This document shows, one piece after another, positions 1-8,547 of a stretch of 64,000 nt of DNA; within the stretch, counting starts at the first letter, position 1; every line of letters begins with the position of its first letter. Made by a program: the position numbers and the translations under genes. The stretch is from Sinorhizobium sp. A49 (GTDB taxonomy: Bacteria > Pseudomonadota > Alphaproteobacteria > Rhizobiales > Rhizobiaceae), in contig NZ_MUNW01000032.1 of assembly GCF_002002725.1 (NCBI RefSeq), positions 310,001 through 374,000 on the forward strand, in the 5' to 3' direction. The notes beneath the pieces were generated by a model. It saw only the letters and a list, made by a program, of their open reading frames with translations, had not been told where the DNA came from and ran no database searches.

Positions 1-119
1 TGCTGCAGCCGATCAAGGGTGCCGTCATCGGCCTGCAATGGGCACTGAGGATGCATGGCTTCAGCGGACAGGAGGATGCGCCCGAGGACGTGCTGCCTGC
101 GCGAGATCCCTCCGCATGA
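1..119 (+). CDS. DUF983 family membrane protein, 3' end only
   Basis: Frame 3 is open from the window edge to a TGA at 117-119. The visible tail reads LQPIKGAVIGLQWALRMHGF followed by an acidic stretch, which matches the C-terminus I associate with DUF983 proteins, small alphaproteobacterial membrane proteins with an N-terminal zinc-ribbon-like segment. Most of the gene lies outside the window, so neither the zinc ribbon nor the membrane helices can be inspected. The stop overlaps the next start codon (ATGA at 116-119), suggesting translational coupling with the NUDIX gene. The family assignment rests on about 20 residues. Confidence 0.65.
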   Translation, partial: LQPIKGAVIGLQWALRMHGFSGQEDAPEDVLPARDPSA

Positions 120-820
120 CGTCAGGGCGCGAAAGCGTCGTCGTGGCTCCCGCCAGCCCTGAGCGGCGCGTAAGGCCGCGTGACGCAGCATCGATCATGC
201 TGCTTGACCGCGCCGGCGGCAGCGTGCGCGTGCTGATGGGCCGGCGCAGCAGTGCGCATGTCTTCATGCCCGACCTCTACGTCTTTCCCGGTGGGCGCTG
301 CGACCCGACGGACCATCGTCTTGCCTTCTCCACCGACCTCAATCCCGCAGTTCTTCAGGCGCTGAAAAGCGTCGGAGGGGCACCCGTCAGCGACGCTCGC
401 GCGAGAGCACTGGCGCTGGCGGCACTTCGGGAACTCTACGAAGAAGCCGGCGTTCCCTTGGGCACGCTGCATGCAAAGGCGCAAGCGCCACTGCCCTTTC
501 TTCCAGAACTCGCAAACTTGCGCTATATGGCTCGGGCCATTACTCCTCCGGGACACTCGAGGCGGTTCGATACCCGCTTCTTCGCGATCTTCGCGGACGA
601 AGCCGAAATCGATACATCGCGGGTTCTGGAAAGCCGGGAGCTCCAGGATTTGCAGTGGATCGATGTCAACGACCTGCCCTCGCTCCGGATACCGGAGATA
701 ACCGCTATCATCCTTTCGGATTTGAGAAGCGGCCTTAACACGGACCCGACGCTGCCCTATGAGCGCTCCGTGCCCTTCTATTTCGCGCGCCGTGGGCGGT
801 TCATCCGCACGCTTCTCTAA
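116..820 (+). CDS. NUDIX hydrolase
   Basis: Encodes 234 residues. NUDIX enzymes hydrolyse nucleoside diphosphates linked to another moiety X; the substrate cannot be told from sequence. A core reading VFPGG near residue 60 is followed, after an insert of about 40 residues, by ALRELYEEAGV, the REUxEExG half of the NUDIX box that binds Mg2+. This split arrangement is common in the larger COG0494-type proteins related to coenzyme A or NADH diphosphatases. I chose the ATG at 116 over an in-frame ATG at 38 because it overlaps the stop of the upstream DUF983 gene (ATGA) and the residues before it look non-coding. The MFS transporter follows 13 bases downstream, so the three genes probably form one transcript. 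Confidence 0.85.
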   Translation: MTSGRESVVVAPASPERRVRPRDAASIMLLDRAGGSVRVLMGRRSSAHVFMPDLYVFPGGRCDPTDHRLAFSTDLNPAVLQALKSVGGAPVSDARARALALAALRELYEEAGVPLGTLHAKAQAPLPFLPELANLRYMARAITPPGHSRRFDTRFFAIFADEAEIDTSRVLESRELQDLQWIDVNDLPSLRIPEITAIILSDLRSGLNTDPTLPYERSVPFYFARRGRFIRTLL

Positions 821-833
821 GGACCACCGTCGC

Positions 834-2018
834 ATGTCACAGCCGACGCCCGGGTGCCCAGCACCGGTTGAGGAAATTCACTGGCCGTCGCTGATTGCGG
901 CGGTCTCCGCCATCAGCGCCGTCGGCATCGCCATCGGCCTCGGCCTTCCGCTGCTTTCGAGCATCATGGAGAAGCGCGGCATCTCGTCGACGCTGATAGG
1001 TCTCAATTCTGCGATGGCCGGCGTGGCCTCCATGGTCGCGGCTTCCTTCACGACCAAGTTCGCCCACCGTCACGGCGTGGCGCCGACGATGCTCTGGGCC
1101 GTGCTGCTCTCCGCAATCAGCGCTTTCGGCTTTTATTACATCACCAACTTCTGGCTCTGGTTTCCGCTGCGCGTCGTCTTCCACGGCGCCATTACCGTGC
1201 TCTTCATCCTCTCCGAGTTCTGGATCAACGCCACCGCACCGCCAGCGAAACGGGGCTTCGTGCTCGGTATCTACGGAACGGTTCTATCCCTCGGCTTCCT
1301 GAGCGGGCCGCTGCTCTTCTCGATCCTCGGCAGCGAGGGCGTCTTGCCCTTCGTGGTCGGCGCCGGCGTCATTCTGCTTGCCGCCGTGCCGATCTTCATT
1401 GCGCGGGACGAGAGCCCGGTGATCGACGAAAAGCCCGACCGTCACTTCATGCGCTATATCTTCCTGGTGCCGACGGCGACCGCCGCCGTCTTCATCTTCG
1501 GCGCGGTCGAATCGGGCGGGTTGTCGCTCTTTACGGTCTACGGGACACGGTCGGGGTTCACCGAATCACAGGCAGCGTTGCTGCTGACCGTGATGGGCGT
1601 CGGCAACTTCATCTTCCAGATTCCGCTCGGCATGCTGTCAGACCAGATCAAGGACAAGCGCACGCTGCTGTCGGCCATGACCGTCATCGGCCTCATCGGC
1701 GCCCTTTGTCTGCCAATGCTGGTGGAAAGCTGGTTCCTGATGGCCATCGTCCTGTTGTTCTGGGGCGGTTGCGTCTCCGGTCTATACACGATCGGCCTCA
1801 GCCATCTCGGCTCGCGCCTGCAAGGCTCCGACCTTGCCGCCGCCAATGCCGCGTTCGTTTTCTCCTATGCGGTGGGCACCGTTGCCGGGCCGCAGGTGAT
1901 CGGCGCATCGATGGATGTGGCTGGCAACAACGGCTTTGCCTGGGCGATTGCAGGGTTTTTCGGCCTTTACGTCGCGCTTTCGGTTGTAAGGATCGTTTTG
2001 AATCCAAAACGGTCTTGA
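834..2018 (+). CDS. MFS transporter
   Basis: Encodes a 394-residue integral membrane protein with about 12 hydrophobic segments and a short hydrophilic N-terminus, typical of a major facilitator superfamily permease. It resembles the YcaD-like group: a glycine-rich first helix, a central loop around residues 195-210 containing ARDESPVIDEKPDRHFMRY, and a second six-helix half. Substrate and direction of transport are unknown. The in-frame ATG at 759 would start inside the NUDIX gene; the ATG at 834 lies just after that gene's stop, so I prefer it. The stop codon sits inside the likely rpmG promoter. Confidence 0.85.
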   Translation: MSQPTPGCPAPVEEIHWPSLIAAVSAISAVGIAIGLGLPLLSSIMEKRGISSTLIGLNSAMAGVASMVAASFTTKFAHRHGVAPTMLWAVLLSAISAFGFYYITNFWLWFPLRVVFHGAITVLFILSEFWINATAPPAKRGFVLGIYGTVLSLGFLSGPLLFSILGSEGVLPFVVGAGVILLAAVPIFIARDESPVIDEKPDRHFMRYIFLVPTATAAVFIFGAVESGGLSLFTVYGTRSGFTESQAALLLTVMGVGNFIFQIPLGMLSDQIKDKRTLLSAMTVIGLIGALCLPMLVESWFLMAIVLLFWGGCVSGLYTIGLSHLGSRLQGSDLAAANAAFVFSYAVGTVAGPQVIGASMDVAGNNGFAWAIAGFFGLYVALSVVRIVLNPKRS

Positions 2019-2042
2019 CTTTTCGGCCGCGATTTGTAGTTT
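2014..2042 (+). promoter_or_regulatory. probable rpmG promoter
   Basis: CTTGAC (2014-2019), a 17-base spacer and TAGTTT (2037-2042). The -35 matches the rhizobial sigma-70 consensus CTTGAC-N17-CTATAT exactly; the -10 is weaker. It overlaps the last codons of the MFS gene and lies 70 bases upstream of rpmG. Confidence 0.45.
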
Positions 2043-2111
2043 CGCGCCAACCTTGCCCGTGGCCCGCAACCGGTTTTCCACGGCGTTCAATTTCATAAAG
2101 GCAGGACGACC

Positions 2112-2279
2112 ATGGCAAAAGCCACCACCATCAAGATCAAGTTGCTGTCGACAGCCGACACTGGTTTCTTCTACGTCACGACCAAGAACAGCCGTACGAT
2201 GACGGACAAGATGACCAAGACCAAGTATGACCCGGTCGCAAGGAAGCACGTCGAATTCAAGGAAACCAAGATCAAGTAA
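2112..2279 (+). CDS. rpmG: 50S ribosomal protein L33
   Basis: Encodes 55 residues beginning [20 protein letters not shown], with the conserved [10 protein letters not shown] and lysine-rich [18 protein letters not shown] blocks of bacterial L33, at the usual length. L33 binds 23S rRNA near the E site of the large subunit. It lacks the CxxC zinc-binding pairs found in some L33 paralogues, so this is the zinc-independent form. It is monocistronic, with a promoter candidate at 2014-2042 and a strong terminator directly downstream. Confidence 0.97.
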   Translation: MAKATTIKIKLLSTADTGFFYVTTKNSRTMTDKMTKTKYDPVARKHVEFKETKIK

Positions 2280-2300
2280 GATCTGACGTTTCGTAGGATC

Positions 2301-2333
2301 AAGGGGCGCCAACCGCAAGGTTTGGCGCCCCTT
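2301..2333 (+). terminator. rho-independent terminator of rpmG
   Basis: A perfect 12-base inverted repeat (AAGGGGCGCCAA, 2301-2312, with its complement at 2322-2333) separated by a 9-base loop, ending in a short T run. It starts 22 bases after the rpmG stop. Confidence 0.85.
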
Positions 2334-2339
2334 TCCGTT

Positions 2340-2825
2340 GGTGCCCTGAAGCGGCCGTCCCGCCTCCCCCTTCGTCTCTCCCGAATGACAAGAACACAGC
2401 GGCACGAATCGAAAAGCGCCGCCCCTCACGGAACGGCGCTTTGAATGGGGGTCGGCTGGCTTCTAACCGCGGCACGAGGATTCCGCAGGTGTCAAAAGCC
2501 AACCGACCGACCCCACGACCCAGGAGATGCGGCGGACCTGAGCATCATGGGGTAACCGAAACGGATGGAAGCGACGCCCCCTCGTTTATCAGCATCACCT
2601 GAATATAGAAAAAAATCAACGAATTCTTAATGCGCGGAGCGGTGTTGCTCGGCGCATGGTTAATTCCGTACCGTCCTGATACATGTAAATTCGTGGCCGC
2701 CGCCGCCACCAACCGCCTTGGTAGCATCGGCGCGGCGAAGAATACAACTTTAAGGGCATACCGCAAGAGGGATCCGGAATTTCATCATAGCGGCAGCGGA
2801 TGAAGCCGCCGGTGGGTTCCGGTCG
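2340..2825. other. 486-base convergent intergenic region
   Basis: Lies between the rpmG terminator and the 3' end of pleD. I find no convincing protein gene. It holds the possible minus-strand small RNA at about 2405-2520. The remaining 2530-2825 is more AT-rich and shows no clear motif. Confidence 0.5.
2405..2520 (-). ncRNA. candidate small RNA (structure only)
   Basis: Read on the minus strand, a long imperfect stem (2514-2494 pairing with 2464-2447; GGGGTCGG and TTGGCTT blocks pairing with AAGCCAG and CCGACCCC) is followed by a second hairpin. The second has perfect 9-base arms, 2442-2434 pairing with 2421-2413, and ends in four Ts (2415-2412) like a rho-independent terminator. The region has no open frame with a ribosome site and is too far from pleD to be its normal terminator. 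I do not recognise the RNA family, and the 5' end is only a guess. Confidence 0.35.
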
Positions 2826-4193
2826 TCAGGCCGCAGCTGCCACCACGCGGTTTCGGCCTTCGTTCTTCGCTTGATACAGGGCCGTATCTGCACGCTTCAA
2901 CAGAGCTTCCGTCGTGTCGCCTTCCAGTTTGAGACCGGCAATACCCATGGAAGCAGTGATGACCAGTGCGCCGTCCGCATGCGGTATTGAGAACGGTTGG
3001 CTCTCGATGATATGGCGTAGCCGTTCGGCAACTGTCGCTGCCATCTCCGGCGACGTGTCAGGCATCACGACAACGAACTCTTCGCCGCCGAATCGGCAGG
3101 CGAGATCAGCACCGCGCACCGTCGCGCGGATGCGGCCGGCAAACTCGCGCAGCACCTCGTCGCCGACATCATGACCATAGGTGTCGTTGACCTGCTTGAA
3201 CCGGTCGATGTCGGTCATGCAGATCGACAGCGGGCGTCCGCGCGCCGCAGCACGATCGAGCAGCAGCTTCAGATGATTGTCGAGGTAGCGACGATTGTGC
3301 AGACCGGTGAGGCCATCGGTGACCGCCAGTTCGATCGTCTGCTGCACACTCTTTCTCAGCATGTCGTTGCAATGCTTGCGCCTGATCTGCGTCAGCGAAC
3401 GGGCAACGAGTTCATTGGGATCGACCGGTCGGATGATGTAGTCGGTAACGCCCAGATCGAGGGCCCGCACGATCATTTCGTCATTGCCCTGCTCGGTGAT
3501 CAGCAGGATCGGGATGAAGCGCGTGCGCTCCAGAGACCGCAGCTGCGAGCACAACCGCAGGGGATCGTAGTCGTCGAAGTTGGCATTGACGATGACGAGG
3601 TCGAAATTGTTCTCGGCGGCTTCGAACAAAGCCGCCTGCGGATCGGAGATGACGGAGACCTCCGCAATCGGCTTTAGCGCACGCTGCAGCCGCTCCTGAG
3701 AGGACCCGCGGCCATCGACCAGGAGGATATTGCCTGGCTCGTCCGGGCGATCCTGGCGCGCCAGTTCCTGCAGGCCGATGGTCTGCGCCGTCTGGGCCCG
3801 CAGCCGCAGTTCGTCGCTGACGTTCTTCAGGCGGACGAGGCTCTTGACCCGCGACATCAGCTGCAGATCATTGACCGGCTTCGTGAGAAAATCGTCGGCA
3901 CCGGCCTTCAATCCGCGAACCCGGTCGGAAGGCTGGTCGAGCGCCGTCACCATGACGACGGGAATATGGGCGGTACGCGGATTTGCCTTCAGACGCTCGC
4001 AGACTTCGAAACCGTCGATGCCGGGCATCATGATGTCGAGAAGCACCAGGTCGACCGGCGTCGTCTCGCAAAGCGACAGCGCCGTATGACCATCGCCGGC
4101 GGTCAGCACATCGAAGTACTCGGCGAGCAAACGCGCTTCCAGCAGCTTAACGTTGGCAGGCACGTCGTCGACAACAAGAATGCGCGCAGTCAT
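2826..4193 (-). CDS. pleD: PleD-type response regulator, diguanylate cyclase
   Basis: Encodes 455 residues with REC-REC-GGDEF architecture. The first receiver domain (1-125) has acidic residues D9 and D10, phospho-acceptor D53 in LLDIMMPG and K107 in LTKPV. The second (about 155-270) is an adaptor receiver. The GGDEF domain (about 290-455) has the active-site loop FGGEEF and, five residues before it, RGAD, a product-inhibition I-site RxxD. This matches Caulobacter PleD, which makes cyclic di-GMP from two GTP on phosphorylation and acts at the cell pole. It lies 17 bases after divK on the same strand, the usual divK-pleD operon, linking cell-cycle phosphorelay to c-di-GMP. Confidence 0.96.
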   Translation of the reverse strand: MTARILVVDDVPANVKLLEARLLAEYFDVLTAGDGHTALSLCETTPVDLVLLDIMMPGIDGFEVCERLKANPRTAHIPVVMVTALDQPSDRVRGLKAGADDFLTKPVNDLQLMSRVKSLVRLKNVSDELRLRAQTAQTIGLQELARQDRPDEPGNILLVDGRGSSQERLQRALKPIAEVSVISDPQAALFEAAENNFDLVIVNANFDDYDPLRLCSQLRSLERTRFIPILLITEQGNDEMIVRALDLGVTDYIIRPVDPNELVARSLTQIRRKHCNDMLRKSVQQTIELAVTDGLTGLHNRRYLDNHLKLLLDRAAARGRPLSICMTDIDRFKQVNDTYGHDVGDEVLREFAGRIRATVRGADLACRFGGEEFVVVMPDTSPEMAATVAERLRHIIESQPFSIPHADGALVITASMGIAGLKLEGDTTEALLKRADTALYQAKNEGRNRVVAAAA

Positions 4194-4210
4194 ATCAATT
4201 TTCCCGCCGC

Positions 4211-4582
4211 TCAGGCATCGCCAAGGTAGGTCTTGATCGTCTCAATGAACTTTGGCACAGAAATCGGTTTTGAAACATAGGCTTCGCAGCCGCCCTGGCG
4301 GATACGCTCCTCGTCGCCCTTCATGGCGAAGGCAGTCACGGCAATGACCGGGATGACATGTAGCTCGTCGTCTTCCTTCAGCCACTTCGTGACTTCGAGT
4401 CCGGAGACCTCGGGCAGCTGGATGTCCATCAGGATCAGATCGGGACGGTACTTCCTCGCCAGCTCAAGCGCCTCCATCCCGTTGCGCGTCTGGATCGTCG
4501 CGTAGCCGGAAGCCTCAATCAGGTCTCGGAAGAGCTTCATGTTCAGCTCGTTATCCTCAACAATCATTACCTGTTTGGGCAT
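4211..4582 (-). CDS. divK: single-domain response regulator DivK
   Basis: Encodes 123 residues forming one receiver domain: acidic pair E9/D10, phospho-acceptor D53 in [11 protein letters not shown] in VTAFAM, and K in SKPIS. Without an output domain it acts by protein contacts; in alphaproteobacteria DivK tunes the CckA-ChpT-CtrA phosphorelay and division asymmetry, partnering DivJ and PleC kinases. I start it at [12 protein letters not shown], because an 11-residue longer reading would add a polar tail absent from the family. It is first in the operon with pleD. Confidence 0.96.
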   Translation of the reverse strand: MPKQVMIVEDNELNMKLFRDLIEASGYATIQTRNGMEALELARKYRPDLILMDIQLPEVSGLEVTKWLKEDDELHVIPVIAVTAFAMKGDEERIRQGGCEAYVSKPISVPKFIETIKTYLGDA

Positions 4583-4680
4583 GTCGATCCCTTGCTGTCC
4601 GTCGTCTTCTTGCAAGTCTTATCAAGACATCTAAGTTGCAGAACCAACGACTCGACCCATTTCCTCGAGTTCAACGATAA

Positions 4681-4703
4681 ACCTATTTGGTTGAAAAATA
4701 GGT
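4681..4703. promoter_or_regulatory. dyad symmetry in the divK / DUF3572 divergent region
   Basis: ACCTATTT (4681-4688), 7 bases, AAATAGGT (4696-4703): a perfect 8-base inverted repeat placed 36 bases before the TTG start of the DUF3572 gene and 98 bases upstream of divK. It could be an operator for either direction. I do not recognise the binding protein, and it is not a CtrA TTAA-N7-TTAA site. Confidence 0.35.
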
Positions 4704-4738
4704 AATTCCGGGCGTAAAAACAGTAGGAGGCCAAGACA

Positions 4739-5011
4739 TTGAAGAGCGCCGACGAAATCGCCATCGACATTCTTTCCTGGCTTGCCGGCGAGCCGGACCT
4801 GTTGTCTCGATTTCTCGCGCTGACGGGGACGGATCCGTCCTCCCTGCGCAACGCGATTGGCGAGCCGGGCTTCATGGGCGGCCTCGTCGCCTTTCTCATG
4901 GACCATGAGCCAACACTGATCGCTTTTTGCGAGGCAACGGATACGGCCCCCCAGGACGTGGTGCGCGCGCACCAGAAACTTTCCGGCGCCGCCGACCTGC
5001 AGGATAGCTGA
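4739..5011 (+). CDS. DUF3572 family protein
   Basis: Encodes 90 residues, predicted soluble and mostly helical, beginning MKSADEIAIDILSWLAGEPDLLSRFLALTG and resembling the small alphaproteobacterial DUF3572 family of unknown function. The start is TTG, supported by AGGAGG at 4725-4730 with an 8-base spacer; no ATG or GTG lies near the N-terminus in frame. The HAD-like gene begins two bases after this stop, so the two are co-transcribed. The divergent neighbour is divK. Confidence 0.8.
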   Translation: MKSADEIAIDILSWLAGEPDLLSRFLALTGTDPSSLRNAIGEPGFMGGLVAFLMDHEPTLIAFCEATDTAPQDVVRAHQKLSGAADLQDS

Positions 5012-5013
5012 GC

Positions 5014-5655
5014 GTGAACGACGCGATCTTCGAAGATAGCATCCGCCTCAGCGATCGCCCGCTTGTCGTCAGCGATATCGACGAAGTCGTGCTCGAATTC
5101 CTGAACCCCTTCCAGGCCTTTCTCGAAAGCTGCGACCATGTTCTCCTGCCGCGCTCGTTCCGGCTGACCGGCAACATCGTCCATCGGATAACGCAACAGG
5201 CGGCGAGCGAGGCCGCGGTCAAGGAACTGCTTGAGATTTTTTATGCCACGCAGGAGCGTTGGCAGACGCCGGCTGTCGGCGTGGTCGAGACCCTTCGCCA
5301 ATTGTCCGAACAGGCAGACATCGTCTTTCTGACGGCCATGCCGCCGCGTCATGCGGCCGCGCGCCGTGCCCTGCTCGATCGCCTCGATCTTCCTTACCCT
5401 TTGCTCGCCTCCGAGGACCCCAAGGGGCCGATCGTCGAGCGTCTGCATGCCGGACGGGCACTGCCCGTCGTTTTCATCGACGACATCGCCCGCAATCTGC
5501 AATCGGTTCAGGAGCACGCGCCGTCCTGCCTGCTGATCAACCTGATGGCGAATGCCGAGTTTCGAGCGCTCGCGCCTGCGCCAGATACGTGCGTGCACAT
5601 TGCTGCCGACTGGGCTGATGCCGCCAGTGCCATTCGCGCGCATTTCCAGCGGTAG
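5014..5655 (+). CDS. HAD-like hydrolase
   Basis: Encodes 213 residues. Haloacid-dehalogenase motifs can be followed in order: motif I VSDIDEVVLEF with D21 and D23, motif II FLTAMPP, a lysine candidate near residue 145, and motif IV VVFIDDIARN. That set is compatible with a Mg2+-dependent phosphatase. The DID-E-V form of motif I differs from the classic DxDGT, so catalysis is not certain. The GTG start at 5014 sits two bases after the DUF3572 stop, implying coupling. No substrate can be inferred. Confidence 0.7.
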   Translation: MNDAIFEDSIRLSDRPLVVSDIDEVVLEFLNPFQAFLESCDHVLLPRSFRLTGNIVHRITQQAASEAAVKELLEIFYATQERWQTPAVGVVETLRQLSEQADIVFLTAMPPRHAAARRALLDRLDLPYPLLASEDPKGPIVERLHAGRALPVVFIDDIARNLQSVQEHAPSCLLINLMANAEFRALAPAPDTCVHIAADWADAASAIRAHFQR

Positions 5656-5762
5656 CAACACCCAGCCCAACAGCGCGAGGCCCGCATGACGGAACTCGAA
5701 ACCCGACCCGCGACTTAGCGTCGGCAACCTGACATGCAAGGCAATTTCCAACGCGGCCTCCC

Positions 5763-5791
5763 TTGAGACTCGCTAGCGTAGAGCGTAAAGT
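5763..5791 (+). promoter_or_regulatory. dinB promoter
   Basis: TTGAGA (5763-5768), a 17-base spacer, TAAAGT (5786-5791). Transcription would start near 5798, directly on the LexA box, leaving a leader of only about 20 bases before the dinB ATG. Confidence 0.6.
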
Positions 5792-5797
5792 CGCAAT

Positions 5798-5812
5798 GTT
5801 CAACATTTGTTC
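5798..5812 (+). promoter_or_regulatory. LexA (SOS) box of dinB
   Basis: GTTC-AACATTT-GTTC, an exact match to the alphaproteobacterial LexA consensus GTTC-N7-GTTC. It covers the predicted transcription start and ends five bases before the dinB start codon, so LexA would block initiation. Damage induction of dinB is an inference from this site. Confidence 0.88.
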
Positions 5813-5817
5813 CAGAT

Positions 5818-7110
5818 ATGCTCGACAGTGGTTCTCAAACTCCAGGCTTCTGCCGTGATTGCCTTAGGGAACAGACCGCGACCGCGCGACGCTGCCTTGC
5901 CTGCGGTAGTCCGCGGCTTTTGCGGCATACGGAACTCTACGACCTGACGCTGGCCCATATCGATTGCGATGCGTTTTACGCGTCCGTCGAAAAACGTGAC
6001 AACCCGGAGCTTACCGACAAGGCGGTTATTATCGGCGGCGGTAAACGCGGCGTGGTCTCCACCGCCTGCTACATCGCCCGCATCCACGGGGTGCGCTCGG
6101 CCATGCCGATGTTCAAGGCACTCGAGGCCTGTCCGCAGGCAGTCGTCATCAAGCCCAATATGGAAAAATACGTTCGCGTCGGTCGCGAGGTCCGCACGCT
6201 GATGCAGGAACTGACGCCTCTGGTGCAGCCGCTCTCCATCGACGAGGCCTTCCTAGAACTGAGCGGCACGCAGAGGCTGCACCACGATCCCCCTGCCCGA
6301 ACGCTCGCGCGCTTTGCCCGCCGTGTCGAACAGGAGATCGGTATTACTGTCTCTGTCGGGCTTTCCTACTGCAAGTTCCTCGCCAAGGTTGCCTCCGATC
6401 TGCAGAAGCCGCGCGGCTTCTCGGTGATCGGCCAGGCTGAGGCCCTCGAATTCCTGAGAGAAAAGCCGGTGACCTTGATCTGGGGCGTCGGCAAGGCCTT
6501 TGCCGCAACGCTGGAGCGCGATGGCATCCGCATGATCGGCCAGTTCCAGACCATGGAGGAAGCCGACCTCATGCGCCGCTACGGCACCATGGGTCAGAGG
6601 CTCTACCGCCTGTCGCGCGGCCTCGACGAAAGAACCGTCGAGATTGACGGCGAGGCGAAAAGCGTGTCGTCCGAGACGACGTTCAACGACGACATCGCCC
6701 GCTACGACGATCTCGTCACGCATCTGCGCCGGCTGAGTGAACAGGTCGCGCATCGGCTGCGCAAATCCGAACTGGCCGGCCAGACCGTCGTCCTGAAACT
6801 GAAGACGGCCGACTTCAAGACCAGGACGCGAAACCGCCGTCTCGACAGTCCGACCCGGCTTGCGGACCGCATCTTCCGCACGGGGCTGCAACTGCTGGAG
6901 AAGGAAATCGACGGCACGAAGTACCGGCTGATCGGCATCGGCGTCAGCGATCTTTCTAGCCCCGATCTCGCCGACCCGCCCGATCTCGTGGATCCCGCAG
7001 CGACCCGCCGCGCTGCCGCCGAAGACGCCATCAACAAGCTGCGCGACAAGTTCGGCAAGGCAAGCGTGGAAACCGGCTACACCTTCGGTAGCCGCAAGCG
7101 CGATCACTAG
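5818..7110 (+). CDS. dinB: DNA polymerase IV (Y-family, translesion)
   Basis: Encodes 430 residues. The Y-family palm carries the metal ligands in [14 protein letters not shown] and [11 protein letters not shown]; thumb and little-finger domains follow and the C-terminus is basic. Before the catalytic core there is a zinc-ribbon-like segment with C12-x2-C15 and C26-x2-C29, an extension I associate with rhizobial DinB copies and absent from E. coli Pol IV. The enzyme bypasses damaged bases without proofreading. No other in-frame start would keep the cysteine ribbon, and there is no ribosome site before the ATG, so the mRNA may be nearly leaderless. A LexA box overlaps the predicted promoter. 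Confidence 0.93.
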   Translation: MLDSGSQTPGFCRDCLREQTATARRCLACGSPRLLRHTELYDLTLAHIDCDAFYASVEKRDNPELTDKAVIIGGGKRGVVSTACYIARIHGVRSAMPMFKALEACPQAVVIKPNMEKYVRVGREVRTLMQELTPLVQPLSIDEAFLELSGTQRLHHDPPARTLARFARRVEQEIGITVSVGLSYCKFLAKVASDLQKPRGFSVIGQAEALEFLREKPVTLIWGVGKAFAATLERDGIRMIGQFQTMEEADLMRRYGTMGQRLYRLSRGLDERTVEIDGEAKSVSSETTFNDDIARYDDLVTHLRRLSEQVAHRLRKSELAGQTVVLKLKTADFKTRTRNRRLDSPTRLADRIFRTGLQLLEKEIDGTKYRLIGIGVSDLSSPDLADPPDLVDPAATRRAAAEDAINKLRDKFGKASVETGYTFGSRKRDH

Positions 7111-7214
7111 TGCGTCATCGGCGCCGGCTTGACGTTGCCTCGGCTCGATCCGGGCGAATTCTTTAAAGATTGCAGTCTAAGCTCGTCGGCCAGTTTACGT
7201 GTTGGGATGAGTGT

Positions 7215-8453
7215 ATGGTATCGCGTTTCGCTCTCACGGCCAGCGTTGTCGTCTTCCTGTTTTCGCCTGCCGCCGGCTTTGCCGGCAGCGGTGCACCGCT
7301 GCAGATCATCGTTTCCAAGAACCAACAATCGCTCGTCGTCTATGACGGCGACGCGGTGATCGCAACATCTGCGGTCTCCACGGGCAAGGCCGGACATTCG
7401 ACACCGACGGGCATCTTCTCGATCCTCGAAAAGCGGCGTCAGCACAAATCCAACATCTATTCGAACGCGCCGATGCCCTTCATGCAACGGCTGACCTGGT
7501 CCGGCATCGCACTGCACGGCTCCAATCACGTGCCGGCCTATCCCGCTTCCCACGGCTGTGTGCGCCTGCCGAGCAAGTTTGCCGCCAGCCTCTTCAAGAT
7601 GACGTCGCGCGGTATGCACGTCCTGATAACTGACCATCAGGTCAGCCCCACCGAAGTATCGAGTGCCATGCTCTTCCAGCGTCAACCGGCGCCGGGCGAC
7701 AATCCCGCGCCGCTGTCGGACGTGCCACTTCGCCCTGCGATCAGCCAGGCCGAGAACGTGCCGGTCGAAGTGGCGATGACGGAGACATCGACCATTCCGT
7801 CAGCCATCGTTGAGGAAAGCCGCGAGCCGATCCGAATGCTGATCACCCGGCGTGGGGAGCGTGATATCCGGCGCGACGTCCAGTCGGCCCTGAACCAACT
7901 CGGCTATATCGCCGGTGTGCCGGACGGCCACATCGGCCCGGATACGACTGCCGCCATCAGCGCGTTTCAGACTGCCGAGGGGGCGGTCGTCGATGGGAAG
8001 CTGACGCCGGAACTGACAGACGCCATCTTCAAGAAGGTGGGGCGCGACACTCCTGCCAATGGCGTTATCCTGGTCCGCCAAGGCTTCAAGCCGATTTTCG
8101 AGGCGGATGTCACCATCGGCAAGCCGGAGCAGGCGCTTGGTACACATTTCCTGCAATTTCATGAGGTTGACGGTGAAAAGGCCGAAGGCAAGTGGTACGG
8201 CGTTTCACTCGAAAACGACCTGCCGCCAGCGACAAAAAAGCGGCTCAGCATCGACACCGACGCCGACGCATCCGCCTTCAACGCCATCCAGCGCACGCTT
8301 GGTCGCTTGACCATCTCCGACGACGTCCGCAGCCGCATCGGCGGCCTGCTTGCAGACGGGTCTTCGCTGTCGATTTCAGACATGGAAAGCGGGCTTGAAA
8401 CCGGCGACGGTACCGACTTCATCACCATCACGCGAGCATCGCCACGGGGCTGA
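7215..8453 (+). CDS. L,D-transpeptidase with peptidoglycan-binding domain
   Basis: Encodes 412 residues. An N-terminal signal peptide (about 1-23, hydrophobic VVVFLFSPAAGFA) is followed by a YkuD catalytic domain with HGSNHV and the catalytic ASHGCVRL motif near residues 115-121. A PG_binding_1 domain lies at about 215-285 (RRDVQSALNQLGY, DGHIGPDTTAAI). The C-terminal 120 residues are not a domain I recognise. L,D-transpeptidases make 3-3 peptidoglycan crosslinks or attach outer-membrane proteins to peptidoglycan. The ATG at 7215 is preferred over one at 7170 because it begins the signal peptide and has a GGGATGAG upstream. Confidence 0.88.
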   Translation: MVSRFALTASVVVFLFSPAAGFAGSGAPLQIIVSKNQQSLVVYDGDAVIATSAVSTGKAGHSTPTGIFSILEKRRQHKSNIYSNAPMPFMQRLTWSGIALHGSNHVPAYPASHGCVRLPSKFAASLFKMTSRGMHVLITDHQVSPTEVSSAMLFQRQPAPGDNPAPLSDVPLRPAISQAENVPVEVAMTETSTIPSAIVEESREPIRMLITRRGERDIRRDVQSALNQLGYIAGVPDGHIGPDTTAAISAFQTAEGAVVDGKLTPELTDAIFKKVGRDTPANGVILVRQGFKPIFEADVTIGKPEQALGTHFLQFHEVDGEKAEGKWYGVSLENDLPPATKKRLSIDTDADASAFNAIQRTLGRLTISDDVRSRIGGLLADGSSLSISDMESGLETGDGTDFITITRASPRG

Positions 8454-8547
8454 GCCGATGCGCGCAGCATCATACGCGGCCGTCACGTCCAATGGGCGCG
8501 GCTTCCCTTAAGCAACGCGCTGTCAAGCACCCGTATTGGAGCGCGGA

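Noticed and set aside
2299-2502. 67-codon minus-strand ORF between rpmG and pleD
   Set aside because: It overlaps the rpmG terminator and both hairpins of the small-RNA candidate and has no ribosome site.
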